Shown here: in pieces, positions 7,937 through 16,967 of the stretch
Numbering within the stretch: position 1 is the stretch's first letter
Layout: each line of letters starts with the position of its first letter
Source of the DNA: Clostridiales bacterium
GTDB taxonomy: Bacteria; Bacillota; Clostridia; Christensenellales; Aristaeellaceae
Reading direction: 5' to 3'
DNA: 64,000 nt
Assembly (NCBI GenBank): GCA_024684375.1
Contig: JAIKWZ010000019.1
Location: forward strand, 164,356 to 228,355
The notes under the pieces: generated by a model
Told to the model about the DNA's origin: nothing
Seen by the model: the letters and a program-made list of their open reading frames with translations, nothing else
Databases searched by the model: none
Translations under genes and position numbers: made by a program

Positions 7937-9612
7937 TGCGCCGTTCCCTCTATACGCGTCATTCTGCCATTCTCGATATGCAGCTGATAATCACAGATAG
8001 CCAGCGCGGCGCGGCGGTGTGTAACGATTATTACTGTTTTGTCCCGCATTCCGGCTATATTTTTAAGCAGTCTTGCCTCAGTTTGTTCATCTAACGCGCT
8101 GGTTGCTTCGTCCAACAGCAAAATCGGCGAGTCAGAAAGCAAAGCACGTGCAATCGCCACACGCTGAGCCTGCCCCTCTGAAAGACCGATACCGCGCTCG
8201 CCAAGCCTTGCGTCCAACCCTACCTCGGCCACCACGTCGTCAAGACAAGCTGCCTGAATGGCTTTTACCATCATTTCTTCAGACGGATTGTCTGTAAAAG
8301 ACTCAATGTTTTCCCTGAGCGTCCCGCTCATAAGCGTATTGCCCTGTGGAACGTATGAGAATAAACGCCTTGTACCTTTGGATGCAGGCACCGCGTGCCC
8401 GCCTGAGATAAATGAAACGTTTCCGGACGTCGGCCTGTATATCCCCAGCAGCAGTTGGAACAAAGATGTCTTTCCGCCGCCGCTGATGCCTGTCAGCGCG
8501 ACAAAGTCGCCCCGTTTGATGCAGTCATCGATGTCAGAGAGCACGTCATCCGAGCTTTCATCGTACTGAAAGAACACATGCTCCAGGTTTATCTCGTCAA
8601 AAGTCTCCAGTTCAACCCCCGTAGCCTCATCCGGAAGGTCAATTATCTCCTGCAGGCGTTCTGCTGACGCAACGACCCCGTATGCCTGGCTCACAAGGTT
8701 CACAGCGTTAGCGATTGGCGCCTGTATACGCCCGACAAGCTGTATCAGCGCGGCAAGGCTGCCGTAAGTGAAGGTTCCCCTATATATTTTCACACAGCCC
8801 CATATTTGACACACAAGCCATGAAATATCGAAGATTGAACCCATGCCTTGGTTCATCAGTATCGACAGCCTGCCGTTTCTGAGCTGCTCGTTCACCAGCC
8901 TGGTTCTGTCTCCCTCTATCTGCCGCATCGCACGTTCTTCGGAAACGCTGGCTTTAACGATACGTATATTCTCGAATGTCTCCTGCGTTGACGAGCGCAG
9001 CGCGCCCTGGGCTTCCTGCACCCGTTTATGCCTCCGCTTCATCGGATCCCGGAACAATACGGCTATAAGCATTCCAACGCAGCTTGCTATGATTATTACC
9101 GGCACAAACCGCCAGTCCATGGTGATCAGGATAATCGCCGCGCCGACAAACGAGACCAGCATCTTCAGCAGTGACGGCAACAGTCCCATTATGCCGTTTT
9201 TTACAACACCCACGTCGGAGCTGACACGATTCAGCAGTTCCCCACTATGAAACGGTTTCAGGTAAGCATACTCTTTTCCTATCACCGAGGCCGTGACCAT
9301 CCGCTGCATCTCTGCCTGGAAACGCGCTGAAGCACGCACATTGATAGCGGAATTGGCAACAGACAGCAAACGCTCTGTCACTATCAGAGCCACCAGAGCT
9401 ATGCCCCAGCGCCACAGCGCGGATTCGTTTGCGCTGGTCGCTCCGTCAACCAGATTCTTTGTCACCAGCGTTACGCCTAAAGAAAGCAAAGAACCGGTCA
9501 CACCGATCAGGCTGATAAGCAGCACAGACCCGCGAACCGGCTTGCTCCAGCGCAAAACCGCCTTTAATGCCGTGCCGGAAAAAACATGTTTAATTTTACT
9601 CAGTTTGTCCAT
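7933..9612 (-). CDS. ABC transporter, fused permease and ATPase
   Basis: N-terminal six-TM exporter domain; Walker A GISGGGKTS, signature LSEGQAQR, Walker B ILLLDEATSALD. Confidence 0.92.
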   Translation of the reverse strand: MDKLSKIKHVFSGTALKAVLRWSKPVRGSVLLISLIGVTGSLLSLGVTLVTKNLVDGATSANESALWRWGIALVALIVTERLLSVANSAINVRASARFQAEMQRMVTASVIGKEYAYLKPFHSGELLNRVSSDVGVVKNGIMGLLPSLLKMLVSFVGAAIILITMDWRFVPVIIIASCVGMLIAVLFRDPMKRRHKRVQEAQGALRSSTQETFENIRIVKASVSEERAMRQIEGDRTRLVNEQLRNGRLSILMNQGMGSIFDISWLVCQIWGCVKIYRGTFTYGSLAALIQLVGRIQAPIANAVNLVSQAYGVVASAERLQEIIDLPDEATGVELETFDEINLEHVFFQYDESSDDVLSDIDDCIKRGDFVALTGISGGGKTSLFQLLLGIYRPTSGNVSFISGGHAVPASKGTRRLFSYVPQGNTLMSGTLRENIESFTDNPSEEMMVKAIQAACLDDVVAEVGLDARLGERGIGLSEGQAQRVAIARALLSDSPILLLDEATSALDEQTEARLLKNIAGMRDKTVIIVTHRRAALAICDYQLHIENGRMTRIEGTAQ

Positions 9613-9886
9613 TTGCTTCCTTTTTTATAAAAGCATTTCCTTACTCTGCGCCAAACTTCGCAACCTGCTTCCCACAGCAAGATTTATCGGACGGATCGAA
9701 AACAGATCGCGGTTCAGACACGCATACTGCTTTTAAATCCACTTAGTCGAACAGGCACTCTGCTATTACTTATAATACCCGCCGTAAAACGCGTACCTTT
9801 TTATACACGATGCGGTACTTGCATCAGCTCCAGTAAGTACTCTCTGAAAAGTTATTAAGTGCTGTCAGCGGCCAAATCAACTCAAC

Positions 9887-9919
9887 GCCCGGAGTTTGAA
9901 AAGTATCCAAGCTCCGGGC
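9887..9919. terminator. Hairpin downstream of the LCP-like gene
   Basis: GCCCGGAGTTTG (9887-9898) pairs with CAAGCTCCGGGC (9908-9919) with one wobble; no long U-run, so terminator function is uncertain. Confidence 0.35.
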
Positions 9920-9994
9920 ATAAGCTGAATCGTTATAGAGAATCCTGATGTTCCGCTAAACTACTGGAACAAATAAATCTTATTTAAGATTTGT

Positions 9995-11086
9995 TCAGTT
10001 GTCCTCCTTGAATAAGAATTCCGCAATCGCGGCAGAATTCGCTTCTTTATCCACAATATGGCCTTTCGCGCCTGCTATAATATCGTATTCCTGCGTGGCC
10101 TCCAGAGGAAGAACCATGTAATCCAGAGACTGCGAATCGAAAATGTTGACACCCTGCTTGGAAGCTTCGTATGCAACGCGCGCCAAAGCAAGGGATATCG
10201 AACGTATATCCTCCTCAGGCAAATTGTTGTACGACTTCCTGAAGATCGGGTCTATCTGTTCACGGATAAACGCATAGTCTTCTTCTGTAACGTCATCCAG
10301 ATTTATCAGCCGCTGACCGTTCAGATCGCCTTCCGGAACGCCGGTCTCGTTTGTATAGAAAGCAATCTTCTTGGAAATCGTCGCGCCGCAGCTTTTGAAA
10401 AGCCCGGCAATAACTTCCACTTCACGCTCACAGCAATTGTATACCGAGTCATACTGAAGCCAGCCAAACCCGACAGCCTGCAGTCCGTTCAGATGAGTGT
10501 CCGGGCCAAACTCCGTCAGGTAGTACTCCTCAGCCAGCATATCGATGACTGCCTGAGCCAGCAAACCGCTTCCTACGTTCGCTATAAGCTGGTTCTTTTT
10601 GGAACCCACCATCCCGTTAAGGGCATTGCGTTCGGCGCGGGAAACATCAACGTCGATCCCACCGTAATCATCGATCATTTCGGCGAGATTCAGATAGTTG
10701 AGCGACAGAAAATACTTGATGTTCGTACCAAAGTTGTAATTGAACACCTTCATAGCCTCTTCCGGCCCATTATTGCGGTAAGGCATGTCCAGCATCTGAG
10801 GAACATCGTATCCTTCATAATCTATGAAAGTATCCCAGGTGAACATAAGCAGCCTGATTTTGCCGCTCTCAGGGTTCATCGATACAACCATCAGAGTATT
10901 TCCTGCATTACCCTTGTCGTTGTTCATGCCTTCATTGCAAATCAGCAGGAAATCCACCCAGCTATCGGACACAGCACTCTCTTCTGCAACTGCAAATGAC
11001 GGCAGGAAGCAGAGCACAAGCGCTATGGCGATGAGTTTTATCAGTCCTCGAATCGAATGGAGATTATGAATACTGGTTCTATTCAT
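9995..11086 (-). CDS. LytR-CpsA-Psr (LCP) family-like protein, likely catalytically degenerate
   Basis: LCP layout (GNTLMVVSMNPESGKIRLLMFTWDTF...FNYNFGTNIKYFLSLNYLNLAEMIDDYGGIDVDV...HLNGLQAVGFGWLQYDSVYNCCEREVEVI); ATG at 11086 fits SD AAGGAGG (11097-11103) better than ORF-track TTG at 11092. Confidence 0.75.
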   Translation of the reverse strand: MNRTSIHNLHSIRGLIKLIAIALVLCFLPSFAVAEESAVSDSWVDFLLICNEGMNNDKGNAGNTLMVVSMNPESGKIRLLMFTWDTFIDYEGYDVPQMLDMPYRNNGPEEAMKVFNYNFGTNIKYFLSLNYLNLAEMIDDYGGIDVDVSRAERNALNGMVGSKKNQLIANVGSGLLAQAVIDMLAEEYYLTEFGPDTHLNGLQAVGFGWLQYDSVYNCCEREVEVIAGLFKSCGATISKKIAFYTNETGVPEGDLNGQRLINLDDVTEEDYAFIREQIDPIFRKSYNNLPEEDIRSISLALARVAYEASKQGVNIFDSQSLDYMVLPLEATQEYDIIAGAKGHIVDKEANSAAIAEFLFKEDN

Positions 11087-11101
11087 AGTCAAAGCCCTCC
11101 T

Positions 11102-14100
11102 TTACTGCTTTTCTGCAGATACGGCATTGCGATCCTTGTCGTATTTGTTAGTAATGACGAGGATCCCGTCCGCTGTGTAGTAGCCGTTCCAACCCGCCAC
11201 GCCTTCTGTGTTGTTGGTCAGCTTGTTGTATCTGTCGAGATAACGCTCGGAGATCAGCCTGCCTTCGCTGTCATAGCCGCGTTCAACGCTGGAATAGCCT
11301 TCAGCGCAATTTACGCGAGCTTTGACGCTGTCATAGTAGCCTTCCCAGGTAATGTTACCGTTTTCGTCAAGTTCATATTCGAATATGGCGTAGCCATCAG
11401 TCGTTACGACCGGTTTGCCCGATTCGTCCAGGAAGGTCACTTCATGCACGCGTGTCACAGGGTAGTAGATCTGACTGATACCCCATGCGCCGTTAACGGC
11501 AGCACAGCGCTCACCACTCTCATCCAAGTAGCAGCAGAAGTACTTCTCAACTGTACTGGAGTTGCTAAGATCATATTCATATACAACACTTGCGTAACCG
11601 TTTACAGTCTTTGCAGGATTACCGTCCGCATCAAGCCATGTCTCCTTTACAAGCTTGGCAAACGACGAGTATTCATAGCGTATACCGCAGACGCCGTTCA
11701 CAGCGAATGGAACATCGTTTTCATCATAATAGAGTTCCTTGGTGACCTGACCGCGACTGTTGTATTCCCTGGTTACGGTATTGCATCCCTCTGCCCCTAT
11801 TGCCGCATTGTCCTGCGCGTCCACGTATTTGGCCTTTATCGGATTGCCATATCGGTCATAAGTCTGCACAGAAGCAATGTAAGCGTCCTTATCCACTGTC
11901 TCGTCCATGAGCCGCATCACATAAGTATGATCCTCTTCATTCTCAGAGACGATCACGCGTCTGCTGTAACCGTTTACTGCCATTGGCTTAAGGCTGCTGT
12001 CCAGATAGCTTTCTTCAGCTATATGGCCGCTTTCCGTATAGGATATGTAATGGGCAGCATAGCCGTCTTTGCAGGGAGCATATTCGTTAATCTCATCAAA
12101 GAACTCCTCGCTGATAAGGCGACCTTCTTTGTCATAATCCATGACGGCATAAGCATAAGGCAGGCTCTGCGGCTTCACTCCCAGGGATTCGGCATCGAGA
12201 TATTTCTCCGAAGTCATATTCCCCAATTCGTCATACGTGTACACTGCTTTGGCATAGCCCAAAATGGTGTCGGTCAGTTCTCCGTCAGTATCGAAGTAAG
12301 CTTCTTCAGTCACATCGCCTAAAGCGTTGTACGCAGTCGTTTTCCTGGCGTATCCCTGAAGATTCGACTTCGGTTTACCTGCCTTATCAAAGAAGCTGAC
12401 AGACGTTTCGCGTCCGGCCAAATCATATGTATACCTGAGTTCAGAGTAGTCGTTTGCATAAGCCGTTGGATTTCCGGCTATGTCATAGTACTTGACTGAA
12501 AGGATGCGTCCATCCGCATCTACCTTCCGGCTAAGAGAGGAGTAACGGCCGGAAGTGTGGATCGCCGGCTGTCCCTTGGTGTTGAGCAGTCTTTCTTCTA
12601 CGCAGTAATTACGCCCGTCGTACTTGAGCACGACCTCGCTGTAACCGTATTGGCACCAGGTAAGGGCGCCTTTAGCGTTGTAATAAGACTGTCTCGTTAC
12701 ATTGTTGCTGTTGTCGTACTCATAAACAATAGTAGAGTATCCGCTGCTGAGTATCGCGGGCTGGCCGTCTTCCTTAAGGAACTCGCGTTTCACCAGGCGC
12801 TGACGGGCATCCCATGTATTGCGCAAAACAGCATAGCCGCCGGAACACAGCACAGGGTTATTCTCCCCGTCCAGATATGTCTCGGTCAGGATATCGCCAT
12901 TCTTATCCACCGTACGCAGTATGGCAGCATAGCCGGCGCTTATATAAGTACTCTCATACTTGTCATCCAGATAAGTTATGCTTATCAGATTCAAGTTCTC
13001 ATCGTACAGGTTTTCTTCCGCAGCGTAGCCATCCTTGAACAGTGTTGGCTGTCCAAAAGTGTTAACGTAAGTGGTACGCCATACCTTACCCTGATCGCTG
13101 TACTCAAAACGTTTTCCGGAATAACCGGCAGAGATCATGGTGTTAAGTCCGCTCGTGTTCAGGTAATCCTCGCTGACCCTGCGGTCCTGCGCGTCGTAAG
13201 CGTAAATGATCGAGGCATACCCAAACTGGGTCTCAACAGGCTGCATTCCGGCGTTCAGATAGTCGATACGCAGCAGATTGCCGCGCGCGTCGTAAAGCCT
13301 GTGAGTCGAAGGAGCTCTCTCAGTCAGCGAGGCAATGCGCTCGTGCTCGTCGAGATACTGTTCAAGTATCACATGCCCATACTGATCATATTCTCTTTGC
13401 CATACGCTGAAGCCTTCAGGCAGACGGACAAGTTTGTCACCTTCGTCCAGATAACGGACCTGCAGCTTACGCCCGGCATTGTCGTAGAGATACTCGATAG
13501 CGGAATATCCAAGTTTGACCGTCACGCGGTTCATGGCTTCGTCAAGGTATATCTCCTTGGTGCAGCGGCCACGGCCATCATATTCGTATTCCGCGGCGGC
13601 ATAACCGCCCTCCGTCATTGTGACGCTGCCGTTTGCGTACCAGGCAGAACGGATAATGTTGCCGGCTGTGTCACGTTCATAGGTAACTCGGTCATATCCG
13701 TCCGGCAAGACAGCCGGGATCCCGTCTGCGCTGAACCAGGCTTTTTCCGTGCAACGTCCGTTGACATCCAACTGATAGGTTATATAACTGTATCCGCCGT
13801 CCTGGAGAATGTACTCCCCGTCGGCCCCATAATACGCTTCGCCGGTCATGAAGCCATGGGAATTCCAGGTCTGAACCTTTCGGGCATACCCGGAGGTCTG
13901 CACGATCAGTTTGCCGGAGGCGTCAAAGTATTCTTCAGAAAGCATATGGGCAACGTCGTCATAAACGCAGACTTTCTGTGCGAAACCCTTGGAGGAAACG
14001 ACCTGAGAACCGTCTGTTCCGTAATAGGTTTCTGTCAGAATGTCGCCGCGCCCGTCGTATGTGAATTCCACAGCCGCATAATCACCGCGAAGCATGTATA

Positions 14101-16954
14101 GATCGCCGTTTTCGTCGAAATAACGCTCACTCAGAAGCTGATCTTTTTCATCATATTCACGAACGATCTCAGCAGCGCCGGCGTTTACGCTGGTTATCTG
14201 CCCGTCTGAACCATAGTACACTTCACGTATCAGATTTCCTCTTAGATCATACTCACATTCGAAAGACGCATACCCATCCGGACACTCGGTTGGCATGCCG
14301 TTCGCATCAAAGTATGATTCTGTCAGCATCTGTCCTTCCGTGTCCCAGGTATACACAACGCTGTGGTAGCCATCATGGACCATGGCAGGCTGCCCAGTTG
14401 CATCAAAATAACTCTCGCTCAAGACATAGCCCGCATGATTTTTGACCGTTTTGCTGATCGCATAGCCAAATGAAGTATCTACCGGCTGACGGTCGGCTCC
14501 GAGATAAGTCAAAGTCTCTGTATCGTTCTCGTCATCGTATACCGTGCTCTTGACGGCATATTTGTCACGGTTGACCTTAAGACTGCCATCCGCTTCGTAA
14601 TACGCTTCTTCACACACGCGGTTATGCTCATCCAGCTTTCTTTCAAACCACGCATATCCGGCAGAAGCCGGCACGACTGGTTTGCCTGTTTCGTCATAAT
14701 ACGCGCGTCTTAATAGATTTCCGGAAATATCATACGCCGATTCGTAAGACGCATAGCCGGCTGCCAGCAGCACGGGATTCCCTTCCGTATCCAGATATTC
14801 GACCTTTGTATTAATGCCGGTGACAGGGTCATACTCCATCCTGCGTGCGGAATATCCCTGGCTAATCAGCGTAGGTTCAAGATCGGCGCCGAAGTTTGCC
14901 TCATATACCATATGATGCTTAGCGTCATATTCTCTCTCTACCCTGGCACTGCCGGACACAAGAGCGGGCTTATCTTCCGCATTCATATAGTTGATAACTA
15001 TGATGTTGCCGTGTGAATCATATTCGTATGTGACAGACGCGTAACCGGCGGCCTGAGCTAAAGCCGTGCCGTCGGCACCGAAGAACTTTTCACCGGTATG
15101 ATGGTTAGCGTAGTCATAGGAATGCACCTGAACCGCGCCCTGACCGCCGTTTGAGACAAGCTTGCCCTCAGCGTCGAACGTAGCCTGCCACAGCAGTCTG
15201 CCGTTACGGTCATACTCCCTTTGCATAGCGGAAACGCCGAGCCTGTCATCACAAGGGTTCCCGTTTACATCATAGTAGCGCACTGATGTCTGCAGCAGTT
15301 TCCCATCAAAGCCATAAACAACGCGATGCGCGCCGTTGGAAGTATTTGTGTCTTTAGCTCCTTCTGCGGTAAAAAACGCTTCCTCAAACAGCAGATCCTG
15401 CTTCGGACCGCCGTAAACCATGCTCCTGGCATAAGACCCGCTCAGGGATTCGCAGGGAATGCCGTTTTCATCGAAGTACGCCTCATATACTGCAGGTTCT
15501 GCCGGATCCGTCCCCTTATATTCATATTTTACGCTTGCCAGCTGGCGTTCATTGTTTCTTACAGGCAGCCATTTATCGCTCATGTATACCGTGCTCGACA
15601 CCTGATGGTTTTCGTTATATTCGTTGACGATACCCGCATATCCGGCTTTGATCTGTATGAGCTCCATATCGGTACCGAAGAAACGCTCACGTTCTACAGC
15701 TGTAGGATTAATTACCCACAGTTCCTGCCCGTCATCGTCGATTGACCTCTCTCTATGGTACCTGTATTCATGGCGGGCAAATCCGCCGTTGGACATGGTA
15801 TACTCGTCAACGACGTCGTAGTACGTTTCACGGTAATCGAAGTCTTCGCCGTCATATTCCCTTTCTTCCATGGAAACATGCGTTGTGGTCATCGTACGGT
15901 TGCCGTCGGCGCCGAAATAGCGCAGATAATGCACTCGATCGGAATCGCCATAGTATTCATAGGTCAGCTTGGCGTACCCGTTGATCATTTTTATAAGCTG
16001 GCCTTCTCTTCCCAAATAATCGGTTTCAATCACTCGATCCAGCTCATCGTAAACATTGATGATGGAGGCGTAACCTTTATCGGAAATAATCGGCTCGTCA
16101 TCCACGTCAAAATAGTCTACCCTGATAAGGTTGTCCCTTTCATCATAGGTATTGACCATGGTATGCCAACGGCCGGAGCCAAGGGATTTACTGCCGTCCT
16201 GAGCATAGATCTTTGTGGATTGGAGTTTCCATTTTTTAACTGTGTCGTCCCTGCGTGTTCCGGGATCCTCCTGCATGCCTTCCATGCTCTGTTCGATCTC
16301 TTCGTCAATGGGTTTGGCAGTATTTGTCGTATATACCGATACAACAACAGCGCCCCCCTCCGTTCCGATCAGAGGAGTCCCGTCAGCGTCAAGATAACGC
16401 TTGGTGACAGTTTTAGTGTCCCCATTTATATCGACATCGCATATGATTTGAGCGAATCCTCCGACCGGCCGTACCAGGTTGCCCTTTGCATCAAAGTATT
16501 CACTTGAAAGGATCTGGTCTCCGTCCCAGGCATCCCGGCGGAAACTGTAGCTCCCGGGGATCTCAGCGCGGCTGCCGTCAACGGCGTATCGGTCTTCTGT
16601 CAGCGTATAGCTTCTGCCGTTAGACTGCTTTCCGTAAGTATATTCCGCATAAGCATATCCGCCATCCGAAATGACAGGTTCGCCGCTCAGGCCAAAGAAC
16701 GCTTCTGTCAGCAGATTGCCATAGGCATCCCACGTATATTCCGCCCTGGCAAACCCTCTGCTGTTCAGAGCAGGCGCTCCGTTCAGGTTATGAGCCGTTT
16801 CGCTTATCAGGTTTCCCTGCGCATCCCAGACACAATCCGTTTGCGTAAACTCCGGCATGGACAGCGTCTTTGCGCTTTCGGCCTGTGCTGCAGTTAATGC
16901 CACCGACAAAGCTATGGCAAACAACAATACAACCCATTTATTCACTTGTCTCAC
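11102..16954 (-). CDS. Giant secreted tandem-repeat protein (about 1,950 aa; YD/RHS-like repeats of about 32-33 aa)
   Basis: GTG at 16954 preceded by GGAGG (16963-16967) gives signal peptide VRQVNKWVVLLFAIALSVALTAAQAES; the ORF-track ATG at 17020 overlaps the upstream gene. Consensus about Y-x-YD-xx-GN-xxx-E-x-Y-x-D-x-x-G-x-P-V-xxxx-GYA repeated through the protein. Confidence 0.88.
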   Translation of the reverse strand: MRQVNKWVVLLFAIALSVALTAAQAESAKTLSMPEFTQTDCVWDAQGNLISETAHNLNGAPALNSRGFARAEYTWDAYGNLLTEAFFGLSGEPVISDGGYAYAEYTYGKQSNGRSYTLTEDRYAVDGSRAEIPGSYSFRRDAWDGDQILSSEYFDAKGNLVRPVGGFAQIICDVDINGDTKTVTKRYLDADGTPLIGTEGGAVVVSVYTTNTAKPIDEEIEQSMEGMQEDPGTRRDDTVKKWKLQSTKIYAQDGSKSLGSGRWHTMVNTYDERDNLIRVDYFDVDDEPIISDKGYASIINVYDELDRVIETDYLGREGQLIKMINGYAKLTYEYYGDSDRVHYLRYFGADGNRTMTTTHVSMEEREYDGEDFDYRETYYDVVDEYTMSNGGFARHEYRYHRERSIDDDGQELWVINPTAVERERFFGTDMELIQIKAGYAGIVNEYNENHQVSSTVYMSDKWLPVRNNERQLASVKYEYKGTDPAEPAVYEAYFDENGIPCESLSGSYARSMVYGGPKQDLLFEEAFFTAEGAKDTNTSNGAHRVVYGFDGKLLQTSVRYYDVNGNPCDDRLGVSAMQREYDRNGRLLWQATFDAEGKLVSNGGQGAVQVHSYDYANHHTGEKFFGADGTALAQAAGYASVTYEYDSHGNIIVINYMNAEDKPALVSGSARVEREYDAKHHMVYEANFGADLEPTLISQGYSARRMEYDPVTGINTKVEYLDTEGNPVLLAAGYASYESAYDISGNLLRRAYYDETGKPVVPASAGYAWFERKLDEHNRVCEEAYYEADGSLKVNRDKYAVKSTVYDDENDTETLTYLGADRQPVDTSFGYAISKTVKNHAGYVLSESYFDATGQPAMVHDGYHSVVYTWDTEGQMLTESYFDANGMPTECPDGYASFECEYDLRGNLIREVYYGSDGQITSVNAGAAEIVREYDEKDQLLSERYFDENGDLYMLRGDYAAVEFTYDGRGDILTETYYGTDGSQVVSSKGFAQKVCVYDDVAHMLSEEYFDASGKLIVQTSGYARKVQTWNSHGFMTGEAYYGADGEYILQDGGYSYITYQLDVNGRCTEKAWFSADGIPAVLPDGYDRVTYERDTAGNIIRSAWYANGSVTMTEGGYAAAEYEYDGRGRCTKEIYLDEAMNRVTVKLGYSAIEYLYDNAGRKLQVRYLDEGDKLVRLPEGFSVWQREYDQYGHVILEQYLDEHERIASLTERAPSTHRLYDARGNLLRIDYLNAGMQPVETQFGYASIIYAYDAQDRRVSEDYLNTSGLNTMISAGYSGKRFEYSDQGKVWRTTYVNTFGQPTLFKDGYAAEENLYDENLNLISITYLDDKYESTYISAGYAAILRTVDKNGDILTETYLDGENNPVLCSGGYAVLRNTWDARQRLVKREFLKEDGQPAILSSGYSTIVYEYDNSNNVTRQSYYNAKGALTWCQYGYSEVVLKYDGRNYCVEERLLNTKGQPAIHTSGRYSSLSRKVDADGRILSVKYYDIAGNPTAYANDYSELRYTYDLAGRETSVSFFDKAGKPKSNLQGYARKTTAYNALGDVTEEAYFDTDGELTDTILGYAKAVYTYDELGNMTSEKYLDAESLGVKPQSLPYAYAVMDYDKEGRLISEEFFDEINEYAPCKDGYAAHYISYTESGHIAEESYLDSSLKPMAVNGYSRRVIVSENEEDHTYVMRLMDETVDKDAYIASVQTYDRYGNPIKAKYVDAQDNAAIGAEGCNTVTREYNSRGQVTKELYYDENDVPFAVNGVCGIRYEYSSFAKLVKETWLDADGNPAKTVNGYASVVYEYDLSNSSTVEKYFCCYLDESGERCAAVNGAWGISQIYYPVTRVHEVTFLDESGKPVVTTDGYAIFEYELDENGNITWEGYYDSVKARVNCAEGYSSVERGYDSEGRLISERYLDRYNKLTNNTEGVAGWNGYYTADGILVITNKYDKDRNAVSAEKQ

Positions 16955-16967
16955 AGCGCGCTCCTCC

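Noticed and set aside
7933-9612. Dedicated C39 peptidase-exporter for the GG-leader peptide
   Set aside because: Protein begins directly with the exporter TM domain; no N-terminal C39 peptidase domain or catalytic Cys/His motif.
11057-14101. Long plus-strand ORFs (421 aa and 514 aa) opposite the giant repeat gene
   Set aside because: Antisense shadows of a repetitive coding region; no SD, no recognisable domains, and the minus-strand gene has signal peptide, repeats and operon context.
11102-16954. RHS polymorphic toxin
   Set aside because: No RHS core, no PxxxxDPxGL-type cleavage motif, no variable C-terminal toxin, and no immunity gene downstream.
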